From positions 1 to 39,984 of the forward strand of contig JAQGIP010000036.1 of NCBI GenBank assembly GCA_028291055.1: 39,984 bases of DNA, read 5' to 3'. Position 1 is the first letter of the stretch. Every line of letters starts with the position of its first letter. This document shows, piece by piece, positions 24,367-32,986 of the stretch. The position numbers and the translations under genes were made by a program. Origin of the DNA: Caulobacter sp. Lineage in GTDB: Bacteria > Pseudomonadota > Alphaproteobacteria > Caulobacterales > Caulobacteraceae. The notes beneath the pieces were generated by a model. The model saw nothing but the letters and a program-made list of their open reading frames with translations. It made no database searches and was not told the DNA's origin.

Positions 24367-27114
24367 TCACTGCTCCCTCCCCGTCACCGGGGAGGGATTT
24401 TTTTGACCCCTCAAGCTGGCGGCATCAACACCGGACCAAAGCTGGCCGGCGATGGCGGCGATGAGGGTGGCGGGGATGATGGGTTTGAGGACGTCGCCGT
24501 CAAATCCCAACGCGCGCCGACGCGCCTCACCCTCGCTCTCCGCCCCGGCGGAAAAGGCCAGGATCGGCACATGGGCGTTGGGCCCGCCGCCGGTTCGGAT
24601 CGCTTGCATCGCGTCGTGGCCGTCCATATGCGGCATGCACAGGTCCATTAGGATCAGGTCGAAGGGCAGACGCGCTGCGGCGCAGACGGCTTGTTCGCCA
24701 TCGCAAGCCTCCGTCAACTGTGCGCCGAGCGGCGCGAGGATCGCGCGCACTAGTTCCCGGTTGACGGGATGATCGTCGGCCACGAGCACGCGTGTGCCCC
24801 GTCGAAACCGGGCCGGGGCCGCGGGCGTGTGAAGGTTGACGGCGTCGCAACGGGGGGCGGGGATTTCGAAGAAGAAGCGCGCGCCCCTGCCCGGAGAACT
24901 TTCCACGCCGATCGAGCCCTGCATGGCCTCCACCAGGCCGCGGCAAATGGCCAGGCCAAGCCCTGTTCCGCCGTGACGGCGGGTTGAGGAGCCGTCCACC
25001 TGCGAGAACCGCCGGAAAAGCCGCGCTTGCTGATCCCCGCTCAGACCCGGGCCCTGGTCGATGACGCTGATGACGAGGCGTTGCGAGCCCCGCTTCCAGT
25101 CCGCCACGACCCGGATTTCGCCGGCGTCGGTGAATTTCACGGCGTTGCCGACCAGATTCAACAGCAGCTGACGCACCCGATCAGGGTCTGTGGCAAGCGA
25201 CGCGGGCAGACGCCGAGCCTCGAAGGACAAGGACAGGCCCTTTTCCGCCGCGCGCTCGGAAAACAGCTCGAGCGTCTCCTCGATCAATCGCCTGTTATCC
25301 GTTGAGCGAGGCCGAATTTCCACCTGGCCGGCCTCAAGCGCCGAAAAATCGAGGATGTCGTTGACGGTGGTCAGCAGCGCCGCGCCCGCGTTGGAGGCCT
25401 TTCGGATGTAGCCGCGGCTCGTATCGTCCAGGCCGGGGCGTTCCAGGGCAAGGCGGGTAAAGCCCAGCACGCTGGTCAGTGGGGTGCGCAGCTCATGGCT
25501 CATGTTGGCGAGGAAATCGCCCTTCACCGCGGCGGCCTCCTCGGCGGCGATGACGGCGGCGGCCAGTTCGACTTCCATCGCCTTGCGCTCGGTGATGTCA
25601 CGCAAGCAGTTGATGACGGCGTGGAAGCGGCCGTTCTCGTCGCGCACAACCGACGGATTGCCCTCAATCCAGATCCATGAGCCGTCGGCGGCGCGCAGCC
25701 GGTAGTGGCAGGCGGGTTCGCCACTGGCCTCATCGCGCATGACGGCCAGGGTGAAGGCGTTGACCCGCTCCAGGTCCTCTGGGTGGACGAAGTCCGAGCA
25801 GCGGCGTCCGCACAGGTCTTCAGGCGCGTAGCCGAAATGGCGCGCACTGCTGGAGATGTATTTGATCACCCCGTCCGCGTCGTGTTTCAGGATCAGATCA
25901 CGGGACGCCTCGGTCACCAGGCGGTAGCGGGCTTCGCTCTCGGCCAAGGCGGTCTCAGCGGCGCGGCGTTCGGTGACGTCGCGCAGAACCGTGATCACGC
26001 CCGTGACCGCGCCCGCGGCGTCCTTGATCACCGAAGGGCTTCCCTCCATCCAGACCTCGCGGCCATCCTTGCCGACAAGACGGAACTCGCGCAGCGCCGG
26101 CGCCGTAAGCCCACCCCCGCCTATCATCCCGGCAAAGGAGGCCTTCAAGACCTCGACATGCTCCTCGTGCAGCAATGCGCCGCGCGAGCGGCCGACGATG
26201 TCCTCCGGCTCATAGCCATAGCGGCGGACCGCCGACGAGACGTAGGTGATGGTGTCGGTGAGATCGATGCGAACGGTGATGTCCGCGGCCTGTTCGGCCA
26301 GTTGGCGGAAGCGCGCCTCACTCTCGGCCAAAGCCGCCTGCGCCAGTGTCTGTTCGGTGACATCGACGAGGGTGCCCATGACCGCCATGACCGCGCCGTC
26401 CGAGCCTCGCTCCGCGACCATGCGGCCGGCAATGTAGCGAAGGGCGCCGTCCGTCCGCCTGATACGGGTGACCACGCTTCCAATCGTCGCGCCGGTGGTA
26501 AGGGCCCGCCGCAAGCGTTCGCCGCAAGCCTCGGCGTCATCAGCATGGGTCATCGCCATCACGGCGGGCAGCTCCAGGCGCGCGCCCAGTTCAAGCCCAT
26601 AGATGCGGTACATCTGATCGGACCAGGATATCGCGTTCGTAATCGCGTCCAGGCGCCAATGCCCCAGACCGGCTATGGCTTCGGCGGCCTCGGCCCGGCG
26701 GGCCTGCTCGGCCGCCTCGGCATAGGCCGCGGTCATGGCGGCCTCGGCCATTACCCGCTGGGTCACATCCACCCGCGTGCCGATCAAGGCGATCACCCTG
26801 CCCTCGGCGTCCTTCTCACAGACGGTCCGCCCGTCGGTGACGCGCCGCTGGCCATCCGGCAGCGTGATGCGGGTGCGCGCCTCGTAGGACTCGCCGGTGA
26901 GGATGGCCGCGGCCACGTCGGCGGAAGCGCGCGCGCGATCCTCTGGATCGATCATGCCCATGCTGACCGCCAGCGGCGCTTCGGGGGTGCGTTCAAGGCC
27001 GTAGATGCGGAACATGCCCGACGACCACGTCACGCGGCGGGCGGCCACGTCGAGGCGCCAGTGGCCAACGCCGGCGATCTCTTCCGCCAAGGCCGCCACT
27101 TGCTGATCGTGCAT
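24367..27114 (-). CDS. Hybrid histidine kinase with four PAS domains and a receiver
   Basis: A 915-residue cytoplasmic sensor with no membrane segment. Four PAS/PAC repeats fill about residues 10-520, each ending in a DVTxR- or DITER-like motif. The HisKA domain has phospho-acceptor His540 (ANMSHELRTPL), and the HATPase follows with NLVGNAVKF, IDQGPGLS and GGTGLGLAICRGLV. The C-terminal receiver (about 770-890) has the phospho-acceptor Asp824 in LILMDLCMP and the switch lysine in VLKP. The PAS repeats may sense redox or a ligand; no LOV cysteine is visible. No partner regulator is adjacent and the link to catabolism is only positional. Confidence 0.93.
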   Translation of the reverse strand: MHDQQVAALAEEIAGVGHWRLDVAARRVTWSSGMFRIYGLERTPEAPLAVSMGMIDPEDRARASADVAAAILTGESYEARTRITLPDGQRRVTDGRTVCEKDAEGRVIALIGTRVDVTQRVMAEAAMTAAYAEAAEQARRAEAAEAIAGLGHWRLDAITNAISWSDQMYRIYGLELGARLELPAVMAMTHADDAEACGERLRRALTTGATIGSVVTRIRRTDGALRYIAGRMVAERGSDGAVMAVMGTLVDVTEQTLAQAALAESEARFRQLAEQAADITVRIDLTDTITYVSSAVRRYGYEPEDIVGRSRGALLHEEHVEVLKASFAGMIGGGGLTAPALREFRLVGKDGREVWMEGSPSVIKDAAGAVTGVITVLRDVTERRAAETALAESEARYRLVTEASRDLILKHDADGVIKYISSSARHFGYAPEDLCGRRCSDFVHPEDLERVNAFTLAVMRDEASGEPACHYRLRAADGSWIWIEGNPSVVRDENGRFHAVINCLRDITERKAMEVELAAAVIAAEEAAAVKGDFLANMSHELRTPLTSVLGFTRLALERPGLDDTSRGYIRKASNAGAALLTTVNDILDFSALEAGQVEIRPRSTDNRRLIEETLELFSERAAEKGLSLSFEARRLPASLATDPDRVRQLLLNLVGNAVKFTDAGEIRVVADWKRGSQRLVISVIDQGPGLSGDQQARLFRRFSQVDGSSTRRHGGTGLGLAICRGLVEAMQGSIGVESSPGRGARFFFEIPAPRCDAVNLHTPAAPARFRRGTRVLVADDHPVNRELVRAILAPLGAQLTEACDGEQAVCAAARLPFDLILMDLCMPHMDGHDAMQAIRTGGGPNAHVPILAFSAGAESEGEARRRALGFDGDVLKPIIPATLIAAIAGQLWSGVDAASLRGQKNPSPVTGREQ
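24374..24404 (+). terminator. Rho-independent terminator inside kinase 3' end
   Basis: The perfect 9-bp stem TCCCTCCCC with GGGGAGGGA is followed by seven Ts on the plus strand, ending the FMN-reductase transcript. The same bases encode the last dozen codons of the convergent histidine kinase. Confidence 0.85.
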
Positions 27115-27227
27115 GTTTGGTTCGCGCCTTCGGCGTCCTGTTCCGCCGTGGAAACATAGGCTCGCGCTGGCGACCCCGCCGTTAACGGAAGCCGCATTCG
27201 GGCGCGGCGGGTTGACGCGGGAACCCG

Positions 27228-27249
27228 AAACGGCGCCCGGGTTGCGCCG
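27228..27249 (-). terminator. Terminator-like hairpin after small orphan gene
   Basis: On the minus strand CGGCGC, a seven-base loop and GCGCCG, followed by TTT, start a few bases after the stop of the 27255-27575 gene. The stem is short and the T-run weak. Confidence 0.4.
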
Positions 27250-27254
27250 TCGGA

Positions 27255-27575
27255 TCAGGCCAGCTGAACCCGCACCATGCCGCCCAGGCGCGGACCCAGG
27301 CCGTCGCGGCCGGTGACCTCGACCTCGATGCAGCGGCTGCCGTCCATGTGGCGGCCATAGACCCGGCCAGCCAGCTGCATGACGGCGTTGTCGGGAGCGG
27401 GGATCTGGCGGGTGATGCGCACGCCGGCGACCACGGCTTCATGGCCGGCCCAGGCGGCCACGAAGCGTTCGATCAGGCCGGAGACCGGGGCGTCATGCGC
27501 CGGGGCGGGGATGTCGATGGCGGGAAGGGTCTGACCAAGCTGTGTGTCGTCGAACCGGCGGCGCAGGCTGGCCAT
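27255..27575 (-). CDS. Uncharacterised 106-aa protein
   Basis: A 106-residue soluble protein of unknown family. The C-terminal half (VRITRQIPAPDNAVMQLAGR, then CIEVEVTGRDGLGPRLGG) reads like alternating beta-strands of a hot-dog or lipocalin-type fold, but I cannot assign it. I use the ATG at 27575, with GGAG six bases upstream; a GTG at 27587 is an alternative. It has its own strong promoter with the 18-bp palindrome, the same promoter class as the TonB receptor and amidohydrolase genes, so it belongs to the catabolic regulon. An acyl-CoA-binding or dehydratase-like role would be a guess. Confidence 0.75.
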   Translation of the reverse strand: MASLRRRFDDTQLGQTLPAIDIPAPAHDAPVSGLIERFVAAWAGHEAVVAGVRITRQIPAPDNAVMQLAGRVYGRHMDGSRCIEVEVTGRDGLGPRLGGMVRVQLA

Positions 27576-27617
27576 GAACATCTCCACTGGCGGCGACCGC
27601 TCCGTAGGCGGATCGCT

Positions 27618-27660
27618 CTATCTGATATAAGATAGTAATGATAGATTTCAGACACGTCAA
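27618..27660 (-). promoter_or_regulatory. Promoter with 18-bp motif site d
   Basis: On the minus strand TTGACG (27655-27660), 17 bases and TACTAT (27632-27637) make a strong promoter for the 106-residue protein. The palindrome CTATCTTATATCAGATAG (27618-27635), with perfect six-base ends, overlaps the -10 by four bases and covers the likely start point, an arrangement typical of repression. Confidence 0.8.
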
Positions 27661-27689
27661 CGCGCCTCGCGAAGGGGCCGCGAGGCGCG
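27661..27689 (-). terminator. Terminator-like hairpin after TonB receptor 1
   Basis: A perfect 11-bp stem, CGCGCCTCGCG with CGCGAGGCGCG around a seven-base loop, begins eight bases after the receptor stop. On the minus strand the stem is followed immediately by TTGACG, the -35 box of the next promoter, so terminator and promoter abut without any spacer. Confidence 0.65.
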
Positions 27690-27696
27690 CGACGGA

Positions 27697-30156
27697 TCAG
27701 AATTCGGCGGTGAGGATGACGCCGAAGTTGCGGGGACGGTTGAACACCACGTTCATGGTCGTGCCCAGGTCGATGGCCACCACCTTGAAGCGGTTGTCGG
27801 TCAGGTTGTCGCCGAACAGCTGCACCTTGAAGCGCATGCGCTCGCCGCCGAACGGGATGTCCGACAGGATCACCCGGGCGCTCAGGTTGCGGTCGATGCC
27901 GGAATGGACAGCCGTGTTGTTGGGCGACAGCAGGTCCAGCGAGCCGAACAGGAAGCTGGACTTGTAGCTGTAGTCGACCCGGGCCGTGAACCTGCCCACC
28001 GGCGTGCTGGGCGAGGCGTATTGGACCCCCGCATGGATGCTCTCCTTCGAGAGCAGGCCGAAGCGCGCCACACTGGCCACGTTCTGGAAGCAGGACGGGT
28101 CGTTCGGCGAAGCGGTGCAGACGGCCGGCAGCGGGCTGGCCCCGATGAAGTAGGTCTTATATTTCGGGAACACATAACCGTAGTTGAAGTCGGCCGAGAA
28201 GCCGGCGCCCAGCAGCGCCTGGCCCTCCACCTCGAAGCCGTCGTACTTGGCGCTGCCGGCGTTGACGATGAAGTTGGTGTTGCGCGGCGCGCCGAAGTAC
28301 TGGCTGAGCTGCAGGCCGGTGTAGTCGGTGTGGAAGCCGACCACGTTCAGCCGCACCCGGCGGTCGAACCACTCAGACTTGACGCCCCATTCGGTGCTGA
28401 CCGCCTTCTCCGGTGCATAGGAGGGCGCGTTGGTGGAGCCGGCGTTGAAGCCCCCGGCCCGGAAGGCCGAGGAGGCCCGGATGAACAGGAAGACATTGGG
28501 CAGCGCCTGATAGCTGGCCGAGGCGCTCCAGCCGCCGTTCGACCAGCTGCCGTCGCCGGTGGATGCCCGCACCGCGCCGGGCGCGGTGCTGGAGCCCGGC
28601 AGGCCCGTCGCCATGAGCGTGCCGGTAACGGTGGTCAGCCCCGTGGCGGAGGAGGTGGCGAAGGTCTCGGAGACGACGGTCTTGTTGTCCCGCGTCCAGC
28701 GCAGGCCACCGGAGATCTCCAGCTTGTCGTCGAACTGGTGCGACTTCCACCCGACCTGGGTGTAGGCCGCCACCGACTCGGTGGTCTCCGAATAGTTGAC
28801 GCTGCGGTCGGTCATCGTGCCGACGAAGGCCGCGCCCGTGGGCGCGCTGATCTGGATGGTGCGCACCGTCTCGCTGACCGCCTCGTTGAAATAGTAGAGG
28901 CCGGCCACATAGGTGAAGTCGCCCACCGTCCCGGTGAGGTTCAGCTCCTCGGAGAACTGCCGCTGCTTGCCGGGTTCGGCGGGGGTCAGGTGGGTCAGCA
29001 CCGGCGCCACGGTGGTCACGCCCAGCACATTGATCTTGCCCAGCACGTAGCTGCCGCCCAGTTGGCCCGTCAGGTTCTCGACGATGCGGGACCGCGCGGT
29101 GATCGACTTGAACTGCAGGCGCTCGCCGCCGTCATAGGCCAGGGTGAAGCGCGAGCCCTCGGTCTTGATCACCGCGTCGCTGTCAGTCAGGCGAGGGTCG
29201 CGGTTGGCGAAGTCCAGCGGCTTCTGGCTCATGATGAAGGCGGGGCCGCCGTAGGTCGGGCTCTGGCTGAAATAGGCCACCGCATTAGGGTTGGCCGCCA
29301 CCGTCTGCCAGCCCACCGCCGAGGTCAGCTTGCCCTTGTTGACCGCCAGCTCGCCCGACAGATGGTCGGTGAAGTCCGCCGCGATCGTCAGGCCGGCGGA
29401 CTTGGTATGCAGGCTGCCGCCCCAGTGCGATTTGCTGAAGCCGGGGAATTCCACCCAGCCCTCGCGGTCATGCTCCTGCAGCACCAGCTTGGCGCGGATG
29501 TTCTTCGGTCCGAACGCGCCGGTGTGCAGCACCAGCGAGCCGGTGATGTCGTTGTTGGTGCCGTAGCTGAGCGAGGCCGAGCCGCCCGCCGCCATGCGTG
29601 GCGACTCGGTGCGCACCAGGATGGCGCCCCCCGTGGTGTTGCGCCCGAAAAGGGTGCCCTGCGGCCCGCGCAGCACTTCCAGCCCCGACAGGTCGGGCAG
29701 GTCGAAAGCCGCGCCCGTGGGCCGGGGCGTATAGACGCCATCGACATAGAGGGCGACGGGCGGCTCGGAATAGAGGGCCACCGACGGCGAGCCGATGCCG
29801 CGCAGGAAGAGCAACGGGGCCACCGAACTGGGGCCGTTGGCGACCACCGTCAGGTTGGGCGCCAGCTGCTGCAGCCCCGTGAGCCGGGTGATGTTCAGCG
29901 TCTGGATCTGCTCCTTGGAGACGGCGGTCACGGAGACCGGCGTCGTCTGGACGTTCTCGTTCACCCGTCGGGCGGTGACCACCACCTCATCGAGGCTGGT
30001 CGGCTGGTCCCCCGCCGCCGGGGCCGGCGCCGCCAGCGCCGCGCCGGCGAAGCCGCCGCAAAGCGCCAGGGCGGAGCCGCCGACGAGGAGAAGTGACTTT
30101 ACGCTACGGAAACCTACGGGCGCGGCAAGGCGCCGGACATGCTGGTGACTGGTCAT
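27697..30156 (-). CDS. TonB-dependent outer-membrane receptor 1
   Basis: An 819-residue receptor. The signal peptide (about 1-42) has hydrophobic LLLVGGSALAL and an Ala-rich cleavage site. The TonB-box region TSLDEVVVTARR and the plug follow (LRGIGSPSVALYSEPPVALY, then GLEVLRGPQGTLFGRNTTGGA), and the beta-barrel ends with an aromatic-rich strand and Phe. I start at 30156, where GAGGGG lies six bases upstream; an upstream open frame to 30882 is antisense to the MFS gene. It imports a large substrate across the outer membrane. It is a paralogue of the receptor at 34338-36836, and its promoter carries both regulatory motifs of this window. Confidence 0.95.
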   Translation of the reverse strand: MTSHQHVRRLAAPVGFRSVKSLLLVGGSALALCGGFAGAALAAPAPAAGDQPTSLDEVVVTARRVNENVQTTPVSVTAVSKEQIQTLNITRLTGLQQLAPNLTVVANGPSSVAPLLFLRGIGSPSVALYSEPPVALYVDGVYTPRPTGAAFDLPDLSGLEVLRGPQGTLFGRNTTGGAILVRTESPRMAAGGSASLSYGTNNDITGSLVLHTGAFGPKNIRAKLVLQEHDREGWVEFPGFSKSHWGGSLHTKSAGLTIAADFTDHLSGELAVNKGKLTSAVGWQTVAANPNAVAYFSQSPTYGGPAFIMSQKPLDFANRDPRLTDSDAVIKTEGSRFTLAYDGGERLQFKSITARSRIVENLTGQLGGSYVLGKINVLGVTTVAPVLTHLTPAEPGKQRQFSEELNLTGTVGDFTYVAGLYYFNEAVSETVRTIQISAPTGAAFVGTMTDRSVNYSETTESVAAYTQVGWKSHQFDDKLEISGGLRWTRDNKTVVSETFATSSATGLTTVTGTLMATGLPGSSTAPGAVRASTGDGSWSNGGWSASASYQALPNVFLFIRASSAFRAGGFNAGSTNAPSYAPEKAVSTEWGVKSEWFDRRVRLNVVGFHTDYTGLQLSQYFGAPRNTNFIVNAGSAKYDGFEVEGQALLGAGFSADFNYGYVFPKYKTYFIGASPLPAVCTASPNDPSCFQNVASVARFGLLSKESIHAGVQYASPSTPVGRFTARVDYSYKSSFLFGSLDLLSPNNTAVHSGIDRNLSARVILSDIPFGGERMRFKVQLFGDNLTDNRFKVVAIDLGTTMNVVFNRPRNFGVILTAEF

Positions 30157-30212
30157 CCTGATCCCCTCGGGGTTTGCGTTTCCTCGGGCCGCTTCAGGGT
30201 CGGCTCCGCTCG

Positions 30213-30260
30213 CCAACGTATATAAGACAGTAAGGATTGCAATGACCGATTGTCCGACAG
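30213..30260 (-). promoter_or_regulatory. Promoter with motif site e and GntR-type operator
   Basis: On the minus strand CGGACA (30251-30256), 18 bases and TACTGT (30227-30232) form the receptor promoter. The 18-bp motif CTGTCTTATATACGTTGG (30213-30230) overlaps the -10 by four bases, exactly as at sites d and f, though its right half is poor. A near-consensus GntR-type site, TTGTCCGACAG (30250-30260), covers the -35. It also lies 86 bases before the divergent MFS gene, so both directions may be controlled. Confidence 0.65.
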
Positions 30261-30345
30261 TCCAGCCAGATGTAGGCTGAAGGCGCCCTAGGGGAAACAA
30301 TCCCGGACCGCGCAGATGGTCGACCGCGGGCGGAGGAAGACAAGC

Positions 30346-31578
30346 ATGGCGATCATCCTGCAGCCCGCCGACGACCTGGACGCCGAGCCCATCCCCTTGG
30401 AGGGCGAGCGCTGGCGACGCTGGCTGGGCCTCACCATCATCCTGGTCAACGGCGCCGCCAGCACCCTGGTCTTCACCAGCGTGACCCCCGGCCTCCAGCG
30501 GATCGCCGAGCATTTCAGCGGCGGCGACAGCGTGCTCTCCGCCCAGACCGTGGTGACCATGGCGCCGCTGGGCATGGTGATCACCGGCCTCTTCGCCGGC
30601 CTGATCGTGCGCCTCGTGGGCGTGCGGCGCGCCATCTTCTTCGGCCTGGCCATGGCCGTCTTCGCCGGCACCTGCCAGCTGTGGGTCAACGACCTGCGTG
30701 TCCTCTTCGCCTCGCGGGTGCTGCTGGGCGCCTCCCTCGTCTTCGTCGAGGTGGGGATGAGCACCATCCTGGCCGTCTGGTACGCCGGCAAGACGCGCTC
30801 GCGCCTGCTGGGCATCCGCCAGGCGGTGTCTTCCGTGGGCACCGTGGCCACCCTCGGCCTCTCGGCCTATCTGGTGCAGCACTTCGGCTGGCGCACGCCG
30901 GCCTGGATGTTCCTGCTGCTGGTGGGGTCGCTAGTCGGCGCCATGATCGCCTTCGACCGGCCCGTCAGCCAGCCCGAGACCCCGGCCGGCGACCGGGCCC
31001 TGGAACGGTTCTCCGCCCTCAGCCTGTGGCCCATCTACCTGCTGGCCATCGTCACCACCGCCATCCACGCCATGCCGTCCCTGCAGATGCAGTTCCTGCT
31101 CAAGGAGGACGGCATCACCAACGCCCAGCTGGCCACCCTGCCCGCCCAGATCAGCGCCGGGATCGGCATCCTGAGCGCGCTCACCTTCGGCTGGCTCTAT
31201 CCGCGGCTGGACCGCTACACCTTCGTCTACGCCTCGGTCTTCATGGGCGTGGGCTTCATCGGGGCGGGTCTGGCGCCGAGCTACCCCTTCATCCTCGGCT
31301 GCATGGTCATCGAGGGCGTCGGCGCGGGCCTCACCCTGCCCTATTTCGCCAACCGCCTGCTGGGCCGCGTCAATGCCTCCAACCGGGCCGTCGCCCTGGG
31401 CTGGATCGGCAGCGCCACCTTCATGGGCCACGTGCTGGACCCGTTGATCATGAAGCCGTTCCGCGACAACTTCGGCATCCACCACACCTTCGTGATCATG
31501 GGCGGCTACCTGCTGGCCACGGCGATCGCGCTCAGCGTCCACGCCGTGCTGACGCGCGGCAAGCCGACCATCATCTAG
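30346..31578 (+). CDS. MFS transporter (paralogue 2)
   Basis: A 410-residue inner-membrane carrier with about 12 membrane segments, paralogous to the MFS protein at 11268-12509 (shared MAII start, VGxRRAIFFGLAM loop, HAMPSLQMQF, and RGKPTI end). I start at MAIILQP (30346), with GGAGG eight bases upstream, not at the longer ATG at 30316. It is divergent from TonB receptor 1, so outer- and inner-membrane steps are encoded from one intergenic region. The likely job is uptake of the steroid-like acid or efflux of an intermediate; direction cannot be told from sequence. Confidence 0.9.
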   Translation: MAIILQPADDLDAEPIPLEGERWRRWLGLTIILVNGAASTLVFTSVTPGLQRIAEHFSGGDSVLSAQTVVTMAPLGMVITGLFAGLIVRLVGVRRAIFFGLAMAVFAGTCQLWVNDLRVLFASRVLLGASLVFVEVGMSTILAVWYAGKTRSRLLGIRQAVSSVGTVATLGLSAYLVQHFGWRTPAWMFLLLVGSLVGAMIAFDRPVSQPETPAGDRALERFSALSLWPIYLLAIVTTAIHAMPSLQMQFLLKEDGITNAQLATLPAQISAGIGILSALTFGWLYPRLDRYTFVYASVFMGVGFIGAGLAPSYPFILGCMVIEGVGAGLTLPYFANRLLGRVNASNRAVALGWIGSATFMGHVLDPLIMKPFRDNFGIHHTFVIMGGYLLATAIALSVHAVLTRGKPTII

Positions 31579-31597
31579 CGCAGCGGGAGCATTTCGC

Positions 31598-32401
31598 ATG
31601 AACGTCGGCTGGATCGGCCTGGGGATGATGGGCCTGGGCATGGCCTCGTGCGCCGCCCGCGCGGGACACCGGGTGGTCGGCCACAGCCGGGGAAATCCGG
31701 ACCATGCCGCACTCAAGGCCGCCGGGGGCGGCCTGGACGCCGACGCCCGCGCCGTCGCCGCCGGCTGCGAGGTGCTCTGCATCAACGTCTTTACCGACGA
31801 TCAGGTGCGCGACGTCCTCTACGGCCAGGGTGTGCTGGAAAGCCTGTCGCCCGGCGCCGTGCTGGCCATCCACACCACCGGCGATCCGGCCGTGGCCCGC
31901 GACGCCCAGGCGGCGGCGCCCGAGGGCGTGTCAGTGCTCGACGCGGCCTTCAGCGGCACGCCGGCCCAGGCTGCGGCGGGCGAACTGGCGATCATGGCGG
32001 GCGGCGAGGCGGGCGCCTACGCCAAGGCCCTGCCCGTCCTGGCGAGCTATGGCCGGCTGGTGCGCCACGTCGGCCCCCTGGGCGCGGGCCAAAGGCTGAA
32101 GCTGATCAACAACATGCTGTTCGCCGCCCACGTCCGCCTGGCCGCCGAAGGCTATAGCCTCGCCGAACGCCAGGGCTTCGATGCGGAGATGACCGCCGAG
32201 GTGTTGGCCGCCTGCAGCGCCTCCAGCCGGGCGCTGGCCATCATCGGCGACGGCGGCCGCGTGGCCGAGAACCTGGCCCGCATGCGCTTCTACCTGGACA
32301 AGGACATGGAGGTGGCGCGCCGCCTGGCCGCCGAGTCGGGCCTCGATCTCGGCCTGATCGGTGAGATCACGGACGGGTTTCGCCCAGACAAGCCCGCCTG
32401 A
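31598..32401 (+). CDS. 3-hydroxyisobutyrate dehydrogenase-like oxidoreductase
   Basis: A 267-residue beta-hydroxyacid dehydrogenase family protein. The NAD(P) loop is GWIGLGMMGLGMA (4-16), the substrate loop is FSGTPAQAAAGELAIMAGG, a variant of the usual DAPVSGG block, and the catalytic lysine lies in GQRLKLINN. These enzymes oxidise a beta-hydroxy acid or reduce a semialdehyde or imine. It starts 19 bases after the MFS stop with AGCGGGAG as ribosome site, so it forms a two-gene operon with the carrier. The altered substrate loop suggests an unusual substrate. Confidence 0.87.
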   Translation: MNVGWIGLGMMGLGMASCAARAGHRVVGHSRGNPDHAALKAAGGGLDADARAVAAGCEVLCINVFTDDQVRDVLYGQGVLESLSPGAVLAIHTTGDPAVARDAQAAAPEGVSVLDAAFSGTPAQAAAGELAIMAGGEAGAYAKALPVLASYGRLVRHVGPLGAGQRLKLINNMLFAAHVRLAAEGYSLAERQGFDAEMTAEVLAACSASSRALAIIGDGGRVAENLARMRFYLDKDMEVARRLAAESGLDLGLIGEITDGFRPDKPA

Positions 32402-32424
32402 CGCCGGTCGCCTGACGAGGCCCC

Positions 32425-32925
32425 TCACCCCGCCTTCATATACCGGAAGAAGTCGGGCGGCGTGTCGCTGCGCAGGCGGCGGATGGTGCGGCTGGCGATC
32501 AGCCAGGTCCCATCGATCTTCTCATAGGTCTCGTAATAGTGGCCGTAGCCGTGGGCGAACTGGGTCTCGCCGTCGTCGTCCCACCACAGCATGTCCTCCA
32601 TCGCCCAGATGCCGGTGGCGGTGGTGTCGGAGGTGATCTCGATCTCCGGCGTGTGGGCGTGGTGGACGGTGGTGACCTTCACCTCCCCGTCCAGCAGGGT
32701 GCGGATCGCCTCCAGGATGGCCGCCTTGCCGACGGCCGCGAGCTGGCCGCCATGGCTGCCCAGGGGCGCCAGGCCCGCCTGGTCGGGACTGAAGGATTTC
32801 AGCACCGCGTGCGGCGCGTGGAGGGTGTCGTAGAGGACCCAGTCCTTCTGGTCCATCGCGCGGACGCGGCGGGCGAACAGGGTCTTGATCGCCTCGATGG
32901 CGAGGAGCTTTTCGATGGTGGTCAT
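32425..32925 (-). CDS. SnoaL-like protein resembling bile-acid dehydratase BaiE
   Basis: A 166-residue NTF2/SnoaL-fold protein. From memory it aligns well with clostridial bile-acid 7alpha-dehydratase BaiE, also about 166 residues: AHTPEIEITSDTTATGIW and YEKIDGTW are the clearest shared blocks. Of the BaiE active-site residues Tyr30, Asp35, His83, Asp106 and Arg146, four align here as Asp25, His88, Asp111 and Arg149, while the tyrosine is Arg20. A steroid-hydroxyl dehydratase role is therefore plausible and fits the adjacent TonB receptors and BaiCD-like reductase. Other SnoaL activities remain possible. GGGGG nine bases before the ATG is the ribosome site. Confidence 0.82.
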   Translation of the reverse strand: MTTIEKLLAIEAIKTLFARRVRAMDQKDWVLYDTLHAPHAVLKSFSPDQAGLAPLGSHGGQLAAVGKAAILEAIRTLLDGEVKVTTVHHAHTPEIEITSDTTATGIWAMEDMLWWDDDGETQFAHGYGHYYETYEKIDGTWLIASRTIRRLRSDTPPDFFRYMKAG

Positions 32926-32936
32926 CGCGCGCCCCC

Positions 32937-32974
32937 AAAAAATGGAACCGGCGCGCCCCGCTGGAGCGCGCCGG
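32937..32974 (-). terminator. Rho-independent terminator after amidohydrolase
   Basis: On the minus strand CCGGCGCGC, a nine-base loop and GCGCGCCGG, followed after five bases by six Ts, ends the amidohydrolase transcript just before the SnoaL-like gene. The SnoaL-like gene may depend on read-through or an unseen promoter. Confidence 0.75.
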
Positions 32975-32986
32975 CGCCGGTAGACG

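Noticed and set aside
30157..30882. N-terminal extension of TonB receptor 1 to a 1061-residue frame
   Set aside because: The extra part is antisense to the MFS gene and lies upstream of a signal peptide, a good ribosome site and the promoter; the true start is 30156.
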